Shown: positions 1-12,952, counted from the stretch's first letter. The stretch is DNA of 64,000 nucleotides from Rhodococcus pyridinivorans (GCF_900105195.1 NZ_FNRX01000002.1:2418001-2482000); one strand, 5' to 3'. Translations and numbers: made by a program. The notes: generated by a model not told the origin, from the letters alone.

Positions 1-506
1 CGCTCGTGCTGATGAGCGAAGCGCCGACACTGCTGCGCGGTGCGTCCTACGCGGCCTTCGACGGTGACCTGCCCGAGACGATCCTGCACGGCGCGATCGG
101 TGCGCCCTACGCGCACGTCACCGCGCCGCTGCGCCGGTTGTCCGACCGGTACGCCACCGAGGTGTGCCTCGCGGTGTCGTCGGGCCGGGACGTCCCGAAC
201 GAGGTCCGCACCGCACTGGCTGCGATGCCGAAGATCATGTCGTCGACCGATTCGCTCGCCGGCAAGGTGAACCGCGCGTGCATCGACCTGACCGAGGCCG
301 TCGTGCTCGCGCCACGGGTGGGGGAGACCTTCGAGGCGACGGTCCTGAAGGAGGCCACCGAGCGGCGCGACGCGGAGGTGTTCGTCGCCTCCGAGACCGT
401 CATCGGCCCGTGCGGCGGGGCGCCGGAGGAGGGCAGCACGGTGCGGGTGCGGCTCACCCTCGCCGACCCGCAGGCACGCAAGATCCGTTTCGACCATGAC
501 CGGTGA
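1..506 (+). CDS. RNB-domain ribonuclease (RNase II/R family), C-terminal part
   Basis: This is the 3' end of a gene that begins before the window; the reading frame is open from the first bases and stops at 504-506. The visible 166 residues include the end of the RNB catalytic domain: the segment HVTAPLRRLSDRYATEVCLA (about residues 37-56 of the fragment) matches the conserved RNase II/R stretch in which the TAPLRRxxDR arginines contact RNA. Family members are processive 3'-5' exoribonucleases in the cytoplasm. The last 70 residues look like a small beta-rich tail rather than a full S1 domain, so this is probably the short actinobacterial RNB type. The stop overlaps the start of the next gene by 11 nt, so the two are probably cotranscribed. 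I cannot see the metal-binding aspartates, which lie upstream. Confidence 0.85.
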   Translation, partial: LVLMSEAPTLLRGASYAAFDGDLPETILHGAIGAPYAHVTAPLRRLSDRYATEVCLAVSSGRDVPNEVRTALAAMPKIMSSTDSLAGKVNRACIDLTEAVVLAPRVGETFEATVLKEATERRDAEVFVASETVIGPCGGAPEEGSTVRVRLTLADPQARKIRFDHDR

Positions 507-1101
507 GACGCCGCGGCGGCGGCGACGGCCGGTCGCTGCCGTCCTCACCGTCGTGCTCGCACTGGGTGCGGTGCTCGCGGTGCTCGTGTGGTGGATCCTG
601 CCGAACCGGCTGTTCCCGTGGGACAGCGCGGCATTCCCCGAGATCGACACCTCGGCGTTGACACCGACGCAGGTGCGGATCGTCGAACTGCTCGAGGAGC
701 AGCACGAGGCGCAGAATCCCGGCACGTTCTACTCGGAGGGTGTCCGCGAACCGTGGTGCGCCGACTTCGTCAGCTGGATCATGCGGGAAGCCGTTGTGCC
801 GCTGTCCAATCCGCATTCGGGCCACTGGCGGATCCCCGGCGTGTTCACGCTCGGTGAGTTCTACGAGCAAGCCGACCGCTACGAACCGGCGGGCACGGGT
901 TACCGGCCGGAGGTCGGCGATGTGGTGCTGTACCACAACAGGATCGGTGTCGGTCAGCGCGAGCACACGAACATCGTCGTCGCCGTCGACGGTGATTCCG
1001 CGATCACCGTCGGCGGAAACGAGATGGGCCGCATCCGCGTCCACGAACTCGACGTGACCGGGGACGACGCCGTGGTCGGCTTCGGGCGGTTGCCGGGCTG
1101 A
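496..1101 (+). CDS. Membrane-anchored CHAP-domain protein
   Basis: This 201-residue protein has an Arg-rich N-terminus (residues 5-11) followed by one hydrophobic helix (about 13-34), then an extracytoplasmic domain. The domain has the CHAP arrangement of a Cys in REPWCADFVSW (near 91) and a His in REHTNIVV (near 157). These are the Cys/His pair of cysteine amidases that cut peptidoglycan peptides. The ATG at 496 sits inside the end of the RNB gene, giving an 11-nt overlap and likely translational coupling. Similar actinobacterial proteins are annotated only as CHAP-domain proteins; a cell-wall hydrolase role is inference from the fold and the anchor. Confidence 0.75.
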   Translation: MTGETPRRRRRPVAAVLTVVLALGAVLAVLVWWILPNRLFPWDSAAFPEIDTSALTPTQVRIVELLEEQHEAQNPGTFYSEGVREPWCADFVSWIMREAVVPLSNPHSGHWRIPGVFTLGEFYEQADRYEPAGTGYRPEVGDVVLYHNRIGVGQREHTNIVVAVDGDSAITVGGNEMGRIRVHELDVTGDDAVVGFGRLPG

Positions 1102-1107
1102 TCCGGG

Positions 1108-2067
1108 TCAGCGGAAGGTGTCGGTGGCCTCGACGAGCCGGTGCACGATTCCCGGTTCGGTCGCCGCATGGCCCGCGTCGTCGACGATGTGCAGGCGGGA
1201 GAACGGCCACGCCTCGTGCAGGTCGTGCGCGCTGCGCGTCGGGCACACCACGTCGTAGCGGCCCTGCACAATCACGCCCGGGATGTCGCGCAGCAGATGC
1301 GCGTCGCGCAGGAGTGCCCCCTCGTCGAAGAAGCCACGGTGGTGGAAGTAGTGGTTCTCGATACGCGCGAAGGCCAACGCGAACCGGGGTTCGGCCGTCT
1401 CCGCGACGCGATCCGGGTTCGGCAGCAGTGAACTCGTGGCGCCCTCCCAGGTGGACCACGCGATCGCCGCGTTCAGGGCGACGTCCGGATCGGTCGAGTG
1501 CAGCAGGCGGTGGTAGACGTCCACGGGATGCTCGCCGGGCCCAGTGGTGGCGAGCGGGGCACAGAATCCTTCCCACGCCTCAGGGAACAGCTGCCCGGCG
1601 CCGCCGTTGTAGTACCAGTCGATCTCGCTGCGGCGCAGCAGGAAGATCCCGCGCAGGACGAGTTCGGTGACGTGCTCGGGGTGCCGCTGGGCGTAGGCGA
1701 GGGCGAGCGTCGAGCCCCACGACCCGCCGAAGACCATCCACCGGTCCACACCGAGGAAGGTGCGCAGCCGCTCGATGTCGGCGACCAGATGGTCGGTGGT
1801 GTTGACCGACAGATCGGCGCCGTCGGCCACGTGGGGCTGCGACCGGCCGCAGCCGCGCTGGTCGAACAACACGATCCGGTAGGCGCCCGGATCGAAGAAG
1901 CGCCGGTGCAGGGGTGCGGTGCCGCCACCCGGACCACCGTGGAGGAAGACCACGGGCTTGCCTTGCGGGTTGCCGCTGACCTCCCAGTACAGCTGCTGGC
2001 CGTCACCGACGTCGAGCATGCCCGTCTCGTGCGGCTCGATCGGCGGATACAGTTCGCGTCGCTCCAT
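1108..2067 (-). CDS. pip: Proline iminopeptidase
   Basis: This is a 319-residue alpha/beta hydrolase of peptidase family S33 that removes N-terminal proline from peptides. The oxyanion motif HGGPGGG lies at 43-49, the nucleophile elbow GGSWGS places Ser116, and the triad is completed by Asp272 (in GRYDVVCP) and His300 (in DAGHAATEPG). Length matches the family (about 310-320). There is no signal peptide, so it acts in the cytoplasm. It runs head-on into the CHAP gene, with 6 bp between stops, and its ATG lies 3 bp beyond the stop of the upstream lipoprotein gene on the same strand. Confidence 0.93.
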   Translation of the reverse strand: MERRELYPPIEPHETGMLDVGDGQQLYWEVSGNPQGKPVVFLHGGPGGGTAPLHRRFFDPGAYRIVLFDQRGCGRSQPHVADGADLSVNTTDHLVADIERLRTFLGVDRWMVFGGSWGSTLALAYAQRHPEHVTELVLRGIFLLRRSEIDWYYNGGAGQLFPEAWEGFCAPLATTGPGEHPVDVYHRLLHSTDPDVALNAAIAWSTWEGATSSLLPNPDRVAETAEPRFALAFARIENHYFHHRGFFDEGALLRDAHLLRDIPGVIVQGRYDVVCPTRSAHDLHEAWPFSRLHIVDDAGHAATEPGIVHRLVEATDTFR

Positions 2068-2070
2068 GGG

Positions 2071-2529
2071 TCAGAACCCGACGAGACCCGACGCGAGATC
2101 GGGAATGTCGAGGCCGCGCAGGGCCTCCTCGCGCACCTGCGGGCACTGCGAGGAGGTCGCCGCGTCGATGCGGCCCCGATCGCCCGCGAGCACGACGAGA
2201 TCGACACCGTTCGCCGCACCCCATTCACCGACGAGGATGTTGAGACCGCCGCGACCCACCGACGGGGTGTAGGTGCGCCAGTTCGACAACTGACCTTCGA
2301 GACGAGCACACAGGTCGGCGGTCTGCGCTTCGGTGAAGCCCCCGGCTCCGGCTTCCGAGGGTGAGCCTGCCGCGGACGGCGAACGCGTGGGCTCCGTCGA
2401 CCGCGACGTCTCGACCGTGGCGTCGGTCGACGTTCCGCTGGGTGCCGGATCCTGAGTCGGTGCGCAGCCGACGAGAACACCGGCCAGTGCGGCGGTGACG
2501 GCGGGGACGAGACTGAAGCGGAGCTGCAT
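2071..2529 (-). CDS. Putative secreted lipoprotein, DUF3558-like
   Basis: The protein has 152 residues and opens with a lipoprotein signal: MQLRF, a hydrophobic stretch, and lipobox LVGC with Cys at about residue 22. A Ser/Thr/Pro-rich linker follows (about 25-65). The mature domain has two cysteines (near 76 and 130) that could form a disulfide. I chose the ATG at 2529 because GAGGTG lies 5 nt upstream; an upstream extension of the frame overlaps panB and lacks protein character. The arrangement resembles the DUF3558 lipoproteins of actinobacteria, but this is only a weak resemblance and the function is unknown. It lies just upstream of pip and may be cotranscribed with it. Confidence 0.7.
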   Translation of the reverse strand: MQLRFSLVPAVTAALAGVLVGCAPTQDPAPSGTSTDATVETSRSTEPTRSPSAAGSPSEAGAGGFTEAQTADLCARLEGQLSNWRTYTPSVGRGGLNILVGEWGAANGVDLVVLAGDRGRIDAATSSQCPQVREEALRGLDIPDLASGLVGF

Positions 2530-2601
2530 GGACACCTCGTGGTTTCGTACGGTCGGGTCGTCGTCGAGTCTGCCACCGATCCGGAAGGCGCCCGAAGAAT
2601 G

Positions 2602-2638
2602 CGACGGGCACCACCGAACTCGTCGATGGTGCCCGTCG
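2602..2638 (-). terminator. Hairpin terminator after panB
   Basis: A perfect 12-bp stem (arms 2602-2613 and 2627-2638) with a 13-nt loop lies immediately after the panB stop and before the lipoprotein gene. There is no strong U-tract, as is usual in high-GC actinobacteria. Confidence 0.6.
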
Positions 2639-2648
2639 TCGCAGATCC

Positions 2649-3509
2649 TCAGAAGGAGTGCTCGGGCCCCGGGAAGGTGCCCTGCCCGACCTCTGCTGCG
2701 TACTGTGTTGCGGCGCGGCGCAGTTCGTCGCCCACCTGTCCGAACTTCTTGACGAACTTCGCGGTCTTCCCGCTCGTGTAGCCGGCCATGTCCTGCCAGA
2801 CGAGGACCTGGGCGTCGCACTCGTTGCCGGCGCCGATACCGACGGTCGGGATGCTCAGCTTGCGGGTGACCTGCCCGGCCAGGTCGGCCGGCACCATCTC
2901 CATCACGACGGAGAAGGCGCCTGCCTCCTGGACGGCGATCGCGTCGGCGACGAGCTGCTCGGCGCCGTCGCCGCGGCCCTGCACCCGGAACCCGCCGAGT
3001 GTGTTCACGGACTGCGGGGTGAAGCCGATGTGTGCCTGCACGGGGATGCCGGCGGCGGTGATCGCGGCGATCTGCGGAGCCATCCGCTCGCCACCCTCGA
3101 GCTTCACCGCGTGGGCGCCGCCCTCCTTCATGAACCGCACGGCCGTGGCGAGGGCCTGTTCAGGCGAGGCCTCGTACGAGCCGAACGGCAGGTCGGCGAC
3201 GACGAGCGCGTGCGGAGCACCGCGCACTACGCCGCGGACGAGGGGGAGGAGTTCGTCGACGGTCACGGGCACCGTGGTGTCGTAGCCGTAGACGACGTTG
3301 GCTGCGGAATCGCCCACGAGCAGGACGGGGATACCCGCCTCCTCGAAGATGCGGGCGGAGGAGTAGTCGTAGGCCGTCAACTCTGCCCAGCGGCGGCCTT
3401 CGGCCTTCATCGCCTGCAGGTGATGGACTCGTGTCTTGCGCTTGGGGGTGTCGGCAGGGGCTGCAGCGGAGGCCGCGCCGCCGTATACGGACGTCACGTT
3501 GTCGGACAT
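2649..3509 (-). CDS. panB: 3-methyl-2-oxobutanoate hydroxymethyltransferase
   Basis: This 286-residue enzyme transfers a hydroxymethyl group from methylene-tetrahydrofolate to alpha-ketoisovalerate, giving ketopantoate, the first committed step of pantothenate and CoA synthesis. Visible family motifs are the N-terminal [10 protein letters not shown], the metal-site segment [15 protein letters not shown], the KLEGG segment, and the catalytic [15 protein letters not shown]. The start ATG at 3509 is preceded by AAAGGGA at 8 nt. It is divergent from the Hip1-type hydrolase gene, with 185 bp between them. The same adjacency occurs in M. tuberculosis (Rv2225/Rv2224c). Its folate co-substrate links it to gcvT and metF in this window. 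Confidence 0.96.
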   Translation of the reverse strand: MSDNVTSVYGGAASAAAPADTPKRKTRVHHLQAMKAEGRRWAELTAYDYSSARIFEEAGIPVLLVGDSAANVVYGYDTTVPVTVDELLPLVRGVVRGAPHALVVADLPFGSYEASPEQALATAVRFMKEGGAHAVKLEGGERMAPQIAAITAAGIPVQAHIGFTPQSVNTLGGFRVQGRGDGAEQLVADAIAVQEAGAFSVVMEMVPADLAGQVTRKLSIPTVGIGAGNECDAQVLVWQDMAGYTSGKTAKFVKKFGQVGDELRRAATQYAAEVGQGTFPGPEHSF

Positions 3510-3694
3510 CACTGTCCCTTTCTTCCTCGAGGCCCTCGGGGTCCCCGGGTCGGGTGATGACTGTCTCAGTCTGCCACTCGGCCCGGAGAGCGCGAAGGCC
3601 GCGCAGCGGTGCGATTCGTCACACCGAACGACCGCTCGGAAGAGAGTGCAGGTCGTGTCGCTGCAGGTTGACCGGGGCATGGCACGATCGGATC

Positions 3695-5245
3695 GTGCCC
3701 CACCCTGCTCGCGCGCGCATCCGTCGTCTGTCCGTCCTGGCGCTCGTGGCCGCTGCCGCGGCGACCGCGTGCGGTGACACCGCGCAGGAACAACGACAGC
3801 CGTCGGCGGTCGGAGTGGTTCCGGGCCTCGAACGGTTCTATGAGCAGGACGTCGACTGGGAGTCGTGCGGGCCGTACGACGCCGACGGGCCGATGATGGT
3901 GCGGCAGGGTGTGGAGTGCGCACGCATCGAGGTTCCCCTCGACTACGAGGACCCGGACGGTGAGGTGATCACCCTCGCGGTGTCGCGACTGCCCGCCGGC
4001 GGCGACCGGATCGGTTCCCTGCTGGTCAACCCCGGCGGCCCGGGCGCCTCGGGACTGTCCACCGCGCTCGCGGCCGACGGCACCGTCCTCGCCGACCGCT
4101 TCGACGTGGTCGGCTTCGACCCCCGCGGTGTCGGATCGTCCGAACCGGCGGTCCGCTGCCTCACCGACGCCGAGTTCGACGCCGACCGTGCTGTGGACGA
4201 CGGGGACACGAGCCCTGAGGGCATCGCCGCGACGGAGAAGCGCAATCGCGAGTACGCGCAGTTGTGCGCCGAACGCAACGGTACGGATCTGCTCGCCCAC
4301 GTCGGCACTCGTGAGGTCGTGCAGGACATGGACGTGCTTCGCGGCGTTCTGGGCGACGACGCGCTGACCTATCTCGGCTACTCCTACGGCACCCGGCTCG
4401 GCACCCTCTATGCCGAGGCCTTCCCGGGCCGGGTGCGGGCGATGGTGCTCGACGGTGCGATCGATCCGGAGCAGGACCCGGTCGAGGAGATCGTGCTGCA
4501 GGCCGTGGGCTTCCAGAAGGCCTTCGACGAATTCGCGGCGTACTGTGCGCAGTACGCGGGGTGCCCCCTCGGGGCCGATCCGGCCCGGGCCGCCGAGCGG
4601 TTCCGGGGGCTCGTCGACCCGCTGCTCGACGCTCCCGCACCCACGACCGACCCGCGCGGACTGAGTCACCGCGACGCGATCACCGGCGTGCAGCAGGGGT
4701 TGTACTCGCCGACGCTGTGGGGGTCGTTGCGCGGCGGGCTGGAGTCGCTCGCGAGCACCGGCACCGGCGACACCCTGTTGCGGCTCGCCGATCTCTACGA
4801 AGGGCGCGGCGAGGACGGCACCTACAGCAACATCACCGACGCTTTCAACGCGATCCGGTGCGTGGACGACCCACCGGTGACCGACCGGGCGCTCGCGGGC
4901 GAACTCGACACGCGGTTCCGCGCGGCCGCACCCTTCCTCGACGACGGCCGCGGCACCGGATCGGCGGCCCTCGACGTCTGTGCCTTCTGGCCGGTGCCGG
5001 CCACCGGGGAACCGCACACTCCCGACGTTCGCGATCTGCCGCCCGTGCTCGTGGTCTCGACGACCGGGGATCCCGCGACCCCCTACGACGCGGGGGTCGA
5101 ACTCGCCGCCCGGCTCGGTGGTGTCCTGGTGACCTTCGAGGGAACGCAGCACACCGTCGCCCTGGACGGCAACGAGTGCGTGGACACCGCTGTGACCAGC
5201 TATCTGGTGGATCTCGAGGTGCCCGCGCGGGATCCTCGCTGTTGA
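3695..5245 (+). CDS. Secreted serine hydrolase/peptidase, Hip1 (CaeA) family
   Basis: This is a 516-residue exported alpha/beta hydrolase equivalent in position and layout to M. tuberculosis Hip1/CaeA (Rv2224c), a cell-envelope serine protease. It starts with an Arg-rich segment, a hydrophobic stretch and a lipobox-like TAC with Cys26. The nucleophile is Ser230 in GYSYGTRLG; Asp459 (TGDPATPY) and His486 (TQHTVAL) complete the triad. NPGGPGASG at about 112-120 is the oxyanion loop, and the C-terminal TAP-like domain is present. Paired cysteines suggest disulfides, consistent with an extracytoplasmic site. I chose the GTG at 3695 because it directly precedes the signal peptide; the longer frame overlaps panB. 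Substrates in this organism are unknown. Confidence 0.85.
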   Translation: MPHPARARIRRLSVLALVAAAAATACGDTAQEQRQPSAVGVVPGLERFYEQDVDWESCGPYDADGPMMVRQGVECARIEVPLDYEDPDGEVITLAVSRLPAGGDRIGSLLVNPGGPGASGLSTALAADGTVLADRFDVVGFDPRGVGSSEPAVRCLTDAEFDADRAVDDGDTSPEGIAATEKRNREYAQLCAERNGTDLLAHVGTREVVQDMDVLRGVLGDDALTYLGYSYGTRLGTLYAEAFPGRVRAMVLDGAIDPEQDPVEEIVLQAVGFQKAFDEFAAYCAQYAGCPLGADPARAAERFRGLVDPLLDAPAPTTDPRGLSHRDAITGVQQGLYSPTLWGSLRGGLESLASTGTGDTLLRLADLYEGRGEDGTYSNITDAFNAIRCVDDPPVTDRALAGELDTRFRAAAPFLDDGRGTGSAALDVCAFWPVPATGEPHTPDVRDLPPVLVVSTTGDPATPYDAGVELAARLGGVLVTFEGTQHTVALDGNECVDTAVTSYLVDLEVPARDPRC

Positions 5246-5291
5246 CCGGAGGGGCGTGTGAGCGACACGCCATCCGGATGCGCCTGCCGAT

Positions 5292-5307
5292 GTAACACGG
5301 AATTAAC
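5292..5307 (+). promoter_or_regulatory. GlnR-type box upstream of glnA2
   Basis: GTAAC, six bases, then TTAAC resembles the actinobacterial GlnR consensus (GTNAC-N6-GAAAC), with an imperfect second half. It ends 10 nt before the putative -10 hexamer TAGTCT (5318-5323), so it would overlap the -35 region. Assignment is by motif and context only. Confidence 0.45.
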
Positions 5308-5317
5308 GGATTGTGCC

Positions 5318-5323
5318 TAGTCT
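5318..5323 (+). promoter_or_regulatory. Putative -10 element of glnA2 (leaderless)
   Basis: TAGTCT lies 7 nt before the glnA2 ATG and no Shine-Dalgarno sequence precedes that ATG. This is the arrangement expected of a leaderless actinobacterial mRNA. No good -35 hexamer is visible. Confidence 0.45.
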
Positions 5324-5330
5324 CGCGGGT

Positions 5331-6668
5331 ATGGATCGCCAGAAGGAGTTCGTGCTCCGCACCCTCGAAGAGCGCGACATTCGGTTCGTGCGTCTGTGGT
5401 TCACCGACGTCGTCGGCACTCTCAAGTCGGTGGCGATCGCGCCTGCCGAACTCGAAGGGGCCTTCGAGGAGGGCATCGGCTTCGACGGCTCGGCCGTCGA
5501 GGGCTTCTCCCGCATCTCCGAAGCCGACATGGTTGCGCGTCCCGACGCCACCACCTTCCAGGTGCTGCCCTGGAGCGACGACCGGGGCCACCAGTACTCG
5601 GCCCGGATGTTCTGCGACATCACCATGCCCGGCGGCACCCCGAGCTGGGCCGATCCCCGCCACGTGCTGAGGCGTCAGCTCAACAAGGCTTCCGATCTCG
5701 GGTTCAGCTGCTACGTGCACCCCGAGATCGAGTTCTTCCTCGTCGAGGACGGCCCCGAGGGCAGTGCACCCGTGCCGGCCGACATCGGCGGCTACTTCGA
5801 CCAGTCGGTGCACCGTTCCGCCCCGCACTTCCGGCGTCACGCCATCGACGCGCTCGAATCCATGGGTATCTCGGTGGAGTTCAGCCACCACGAAACCGCA
5901 CCGGGCCAGCAGGAGATCGACCTGCGCTACGCCGATGCGCTGTCCATGGCCGACAACGTCATGACCTTCCGCTACGTGGTCAAGGAGATCGCGATGCAGG
6001 AGGGCGTGCGGGCCACCTTCATGCCCAAGCCCTTCCGCGACCACGCCGGTTCGGCGATGCACACCCACATGTCGCTGTTCGAAGGTGAGACCAACGCCTT
6101 CCACGACCCGGACGACCCGCTGCAGCTCTCGGCGACCGGCAAGGCGTTCATCGCCGGCATCCTCGAACACTCCAACGAGATCAGCGCCGTCACCAACCAG
6201 TGGGTCAACTCGTACAAGCGTCTCGTGCACGGGGGAGAGGCACCGACGGCCGCCTGCTGGGGTCCGTCCAACCGCTCCGCGCTCGTGCGTGTCCCGATGT
6301 ACACCCCGAACAAGGCGTCGTCGCGGCGCGTCGAGATCCGCACCCCCGACTCGGCGTGCAATCCCTACCTCACCTTCGCGGTGTTGCTCGCGGCCGGTCT
6401 GCGCGGCATCGAGAAGGGTTACGAGCTCGCACCCGAGGCAGAGGACGACGTGTGGTCGCTGACCTCCGCCGAGCGTCGCGCCATGGGTTACCGCGAACTG
6501 CCCACCGATCTCGACATCGCGCTGCGCGAGATGGAGAAGTCCGAACTCGTCGCCGAGACTCTCGGTGAGCACGTCTTCGACTACTTCCTGCGCAACAAGT
6601 GGCGGGAGTGGGAGAACTACCGCAGCCAGGTCACCCCGTTCGAACTCGAGCAGTACCTGGGGTTGTAA
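5331..6668 (+). CDS. glnA2: Glutamine synthetase, GlnA2 type
   Basis: The 445-residue protein belongs to the glutamine synthetase fold and matches the second (alpha-type) GS of mycobacteria from the first residues ([20 protein letters not shown]). Metal and ATP site motifs are visible: [20 protein letters not shown], the HTHMSLF histidines, and [14 protein letters not shown]. The ATG at 5331 was preferred over a GTG at 5313 because the family starts here. It lies just upstream of glnE and is followed after 14 bp by it, so the two form an operon. In M. tuberculosis GlnA2 is minor compared with GlnA1; its exact substrate here (glutamate or another amine) cannot be read from sequence alone. Confidence 0.92.
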   Translation: MDRQKEFVLRTLEERDIRFVRLWFTDVVGTLKSVAIAPAELEGAFEEGIGFDGSAVEGFSRISEADMVARPDATTFQVLPWSDDRGHQYSARMFCDITMPGGTPSWADPRHVLRRQLNKASDLGFSCYVHPEIEFFLVEDGPEGSAPVPADIGGYFDQSVHRSAPHFRRHAIDALESMGISVEFSHHETAPGQQEIDLRYADALSMADNVMTFRYVVKEIAMQEGVRATFMPKPFRDHAGSAMHTHMSLFEGETNAFHDPDDPLQLSATGKAFIAGILEHSNEISAVTNQWVNSYKRLVHGGEAPTAACWGPSNRSALVRVPMYTPNKASSRRVEIRTPDSACNPYLTFAVLLAAGLRGIEKGYELAPEAEDDVWSLTSAERRAMGYRELPTDLDIALREMEKSELVAETLGEHVFDYFLRNKWREWENYRSQVTPFELEQYLGL

Positions 6669-6682
6669 GCGACGATGGAAAC

Positions 6683-9600
6683 GTGGTGAGACCGCCCAGC
6701 GCGCGTTCGGTAGTTCCCGGCCCCGGTCGGCTCGGCCTCGTCGAGCCGACCGCCCCTGCCGAACTCGCTCGACTCGGATGGAACGACGCCGACAGCGTCG
6801 AACTGCTGTGGTCGCTGTCCCGTGCCCCGAACGCGGATCTGGCGTTGCGCACTCTCGTGCGACTGGCCGACGCGCTCGGTGACGACTGGGCCGAGCTCGA
6901 CTCGGCGCTCCGCTCGGACACAGGCCTGCGCGGCCGGTTGTTCGGGCTGTTCGGTGCGTCGTCGGCGCTCGGCGACCACGTCGTCGCCAACCCGGATCGC
7001 TGGACGATGCTCGCGGGCAGCGCGGCGCTGCCCGACAAGCACACCTTCACGGCGCGGATGCTCGACAGCGTCGACGCCGAACCCGAGCCCGACGGGCGGC
7101 CCGGCCGGCTGATCCACCGGGCCGGACTCGTCGGCCCACACGCGGTCGCGGCGCTGCGGACCACCTACCGCGACCAGCTCATGCTGATCGCCGCCGCCGA
7201 TCTCGCCGCGGTCGTCGAGAACGAACCGGTGGTGCCCTATCTCGAGGTCGGTGCGCTGCTCGCCGACCTCGCCGATGCGGCGCTCACCGCAGCGCTCGCG
7301 GTGGCCGTGTCCACGGTGATTCCGGAAGGCCCGTGCCCGATCGACCTCGCCGTCATCGCGATGGGCAAGTGCGGTGCGCGCGAACTGAACTACGTCAGCG
7401 ACGTCGACGTCGTGTTCGTCGCCGAACCCGCCGATGCCCGGGCGAGCCGGATCGCCGGCGAGATGATGCGCATCGGCACGTCGGCGTTCTTCGAGGTCGA
7501 TGCCGCGCTGCGCCCGGAGGGCAAGCGCGGCGAACTCGTCCGCACCCTCGAATCCCATGTCGCGTACTACAACCGGTGGGCCAAGACCTGGGAGTTCCAG
7601 GCACTGCTCAAGGCGCGACCGATGACCGGGGATCTCGACCTCGGCCGCCGGTACATCGACGCCATGAGCCCGATGGTGTGGACCGCCTCCGAACGCGAGG
7701 ACTTCGTCCCCGATGTGCAGGCGATGCGGCGCCGGGTCGAGGAGATGGTCCCGCCCGAACTGCGCGAGCGCGAACTCAAGCTCGGACGCGGCAGCCTCCG
7801 CGACGTCGAATTCGCCGTGCAGTTGCTGCAACTCGTGCACGGCCGCGTCGACGAGTCGCTCCGCGTCCCCAACACCGTCGAAGCGCTGTGCGCGCTCGCC
7901 GACGGCGGCTATGTAGGCCGCGACGATGCGGCGAACATGCGGGCGTCCTACGAATTCCTCCGCCTGCTCGAACACCGGTTGCAGTTGCAGAGGCTCAAGC
8001 GGACCCACACCCTGCCTCCCCCGGAGGACCGCGAGGCGCTGCGCTGGCTCGCCCGTGCCGCCCACATGCGACCGGACGGACGCAAGGACGCGCTCGGCGT
8101 TCTCGAGTCGGAGATCAAGCGCAACTCGTCGCGGATCCGCAAACTGCACGCGCGCCTGTTCTACCGGCCGCTGCTCGACTCGGTGAGCAAGCTCGACAAG
8201 GAAGCCCTGCGCCTGTCGCCCGACGCGGCGGTCCGTCAGCTCGCGGCGCTCGGCTACAACGCCCCGCAGCACGCGATGGAACATCTGGCGGCGTTGTCCG
8301 GGGGAGCCTCCCGCAAGGCGCGCATTCAGGCACTGCTGCTCCCGCAGTTGCTCGAATATCTCGGGGAGACAACCGATCCCGATGCCGGCCTGCTCGCCTA
8401 TCGACGGCTGTCCGATGCGCTCTACGACACCGTCTGGTTCCTGCGGGTGCTGCGCGACGAACCGGCGGTGGCCGAACGCCTCATGACGGTTCTCGGCTCG
8501 TCGGCCTATGTCGCCGACCTGCTGGTGAAATCTCCCGACGTCATCCGCCTGTACGCCGACGCCTCGACCGGGCCGCGGCTGCTCGAGGCGAACCCGCCCG
8601 AGGTGGCGCGCGCCCTCGTCGCATCGTCGTCGCGCTACTCCGATCCCGCTCGCGCCATCGCCGCCGCGCGTTCGCTGCGCCGCGCCGAACTCGCGCGCGT
8701 CGCGAGCGCCGACATCCTCGGCATGCTCGACGTGCCGCAGGTGTGCCGGGCGTTGTCCACGGTATGGGCGGGTGTCCTCGAAGCCGCGCTCGACGCGGTG
8801 ATCCGGGGCTCGGAACAGTCCCGCGGACCGGCGCCGGCGCGTATCGCGGTGATCGGGATGGGCCGGCTCGGAGGCGGCGAACTCGGCTACGGATCCGACG
8901 CGGACGTGCTGTTCGTGTGCGACCCGCTGCCGGACGCCGACGAGACCGATGCGGTCAAGTGGGCCACGAGCATCGCCGAGCAGGTGCGGCGACTGCTCGG
9001 CGCGCCGAGCACCGACCCACCGCTCGAGGTCGATCTGGATCTGCGTCCGGAAGGTCGCAGCGGTCCCATCGTCCGGACGTTCGCTTCCTACCGGGCGTAC
9101 TACACGCAGTGGGCCGAGGTGTGGGAGGTACAGGCGCTGCTGCGTGCACACGCCGTCGCGGGTGACCGCGAGCTCGGCACCCGCTTCCTGCACATGATCG
9201 ACGACGTGCGCTATCCCGAGGGTGGGGTCTCGCAGGAGGCCGTCCGCGAGATCCGGCGCATCAAGGCACGCGTGGACTCCGAGCGGCTGCCGCGCGGGGC
9301 CGACCCGGCCACCCACACCAAACTCGGACGGGGCGGTCTCGCCGACATCGAATGGACCGTGCAGCTGCTGCAGCTCCAGCACGCCTACCGGCTCCCGGCG
9401 CTCCGCACGACCTCGACGCTCGAGGCGCTCGGCGGCATCGGCGCCGCCGAGCTGCTCAGCGCGACCGACGTCGAACTCCTGCGCACGGCATGGATCACCG
9501 CGACGGATGCGCGGAACTGTCTCGTGCTCGTCCGCGGCAAGCCGACCGACCAGCTCCCGGGGCCGGGACGGCAGCTCGAAGCCGTTGCCCGCGTGACGGG

Positions 9601-9694
9601 TTGGCGTGGTGAGGACGCGTCGGAGTTTCTCGACCACTACCTGCGCGTCACGCGTCGTGCGCGGGCGGTCGTCGAGCGGGTGTTCTGGGACTAG
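6683..9694 (+). CDS. glnE: Bifunctional glutamine synthetase adenylyltransferase/deadenylase
   Basis: This 1003-residue protein controls glutamine synthetase by adding and removing AMP at a tyrosine. It has the duplicated nucleotidyltransferase layout of GlnE: an N-terminal deadenylase domain with [16 protein letters not shown] beginning near residue 227, and a C-terminal adenylyltransferase domain with [16 protein letters not shown] beginning near residue 726, each followed by a helical bundle. The aspartates in SDVD and SDAD are the metal ligands. Its target, Tyr406 of GlnA1, is present in this window. Start GTG 6683 follows GATGGA; GTG 6686 is nearly equivalent. It is converging on the small secreted-protein gene, with 7 bp between stops. 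GlnE is essential in M. tuberculosis. Confidence 0.95.
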   Translation: MVRPPSARSVVPGPGRLGLVEPTAPAELARLGWNDADSVELLWSLSRAPNADLALRTLVRLADALGDDWAELDSALRSDTGLRGRLFGLFGASSALGDHVVANPDRWTMLAGSAALPDKHTFTARMLDSVDAEPEPDGRPGRLIHRAGLVGPHAVAALRTTYRDQLMLIAAADLAAVVENEPVVPYLEVGALLADLADAALTAALAVAVSTVIPEGPCPIDLAVIAMGKCGARELNYVSDVDVVFVAEPADARASRIAGEMMRIGTSAFFEVDAALRPEGKRGELVRTLESHVAYYNRWAKTWEFQALLKARPMTGDLDLGRRYIDAMSPMVWTASEREDFVPDVQAMRRRVEEMVPPELRERELKLGRGSLRDVEFAVQLLQLVHGRVDESLRVPNTVEALCALADGGYVGRDDAANMRASYEFLRLLEHRLQLQRLKRTHTLPPPEDREALRWLARAAHMRPDGRKDALGVLESEIKRNSSRIRKLHARLFYRPLLDSVSKLDKEALRLSPDAAVRQLAALGYNAPQHAMEHLAALSGGASRKARIQALLLPQLLEYLGETTDPDAGLLAYRRLSDALYDTVWFLRVLRDEPAVAERLMTVLGSSAYVADLLVKSPDVIRLYADASTGPRLLEANPPEVARALVASSSRYSDPARAIAAARSLRRAELARVASADILGMLDVPQVCRALSTVWAGVLEAALDAVIRGSEQSRGPAPARIAVIGMGRLGGGELGYGSDADVLFVCDPLPDADETDAVKWATSIAEQVRRLLGAPSTDPPLEVDLDLRPEGRSGPIVRTFASYRAYYTQWAEVWEVQALLRAHAVAGDRELGTRFLHMIDDVRYPEGGVSQEAVREIRRIKARVDSERLPRGADPATHTKLGRGGLADIEWTVQLLQLQHAYRLPALRTTSTLEALGGIGAAELLSATDVELLRTAWITATDARNCLVLVRGKPTDQLPGPGRQLEAVARVTGWRGEDASEFLDHYLRVTRRARAVVERVFWD

Positions 9695-9701
9695 CCGAGC
9701 G

Positions 9702-10037
9702 TCAGTCGCAGAAGACGACGAGTGCGAGTCCTCGCCAGACCTCGACCTCGGTCTTGTCCCACTCCTTGTTCTCGTGGTCCCAGTCGTACTCGACCTCGAC
9801 GTCGTAGCCACGGTCGCGTTGCTCGGTCACCCGGCAGTTCTGCATGGTGCTGCCGGAACGGTTGAGGATGATGTAGGGGACTCCCGCGTCGGAGAGCACG
9901 TGCTGTGCCTGCTCCTGCGACATGCCGACGACGGAAATGTCGGTCTGCGCCGCTGCGGTGCCCGCGAGTGCGACGGATAGAGGGACGGGGGACAGCATGA
10001 CGGCGGCGCATGCTGCCGAAACGAGGGATTTACGCAT
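9702..10037 (-). CDS. Small secreted protein with a PASTA-like domain
   Basis: The product has 111 residues: a classical signal peptide (MRKSLVSAACAAVML..., cleavage likely after the AAA near residue 28) and a mature domain of about 80 residues. That domain starts ISVVGMSQEQAQHVLSDAGV, which follows the PASTA pattern of a beta strand and a helix ending in AG[VL], and it holds two cysteines (near 59 and 110) that may pair. GGGAGG lies 6 nt before the ATG at 10037, so the start is secure. It is alone between glnE and katG on the minus strand. The function is unknown; a single exported PASTA-like domain could bind peptidoglycan fragments, but that is inference. Confidence 0.7.
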   Translation of the reverse strand: MRKSLVSAACAAVMLSPVPLSVALAGTAAAQTDISVVGMSQEQAQHVLSDAGVPYIILNRSGSTMQNCRVTEQRDRGYDVEVEYDWDHENKEWDKTEVEVWRGLALVVFCD

Positions 10038-10211
10038 GGTGGCCTCCCGAGGAGACGTGTCGTTCGGATACGGACCACGTCGCATCCACTCCCCCGCGAG
10101 CGGGCGTGACGAACATCACCAAAGCTGTGTCCTCACGGTACACCCGTGTGCAGTACGGCGGTCCCGTCGGTTTCGGCTCGGCCGACCTGCGCACGACCCC
10201 CCTGCACACGA

Positions 10212-10245
10212 CGGAGCCACCCGCCGAATACGAGGGGTGGCTCCG
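10212..10245 (-). terminator. Hairpin terminator after katG
   Basis: An 11-bp stem (10212-10222 with 10235-10245) and 12-nt loop lie about 40 bp past the katG stop. The 247-bp gap up to the secreted-protein gene otherwise shows nothing recognisable beyond that gene's upstream region. Confidence 0.55.
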
Positions 10246-10284
10246 GGACGGTGCGTCAGGCGCGGTCGTGGACCGCCGGCGCGG

Positions 10285-12946
<2,662 letters not shown>

Positions 12947-12952
12947 GTGCCC

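Noticed and set aside
4845..6572. 575-codon open frame opposite glnA2
   Set aside because: It is antisense to glnA2 and the end of the Hip1-type gene and has Arg/Gly-rich sequence without motifs.
6617..9811. 1064-codon open frame antisense to glnE
   Set aside because: It lies opposite the whole glnE gene and reflects high-GC codon bias; the protein is low-complexity and matches no family.
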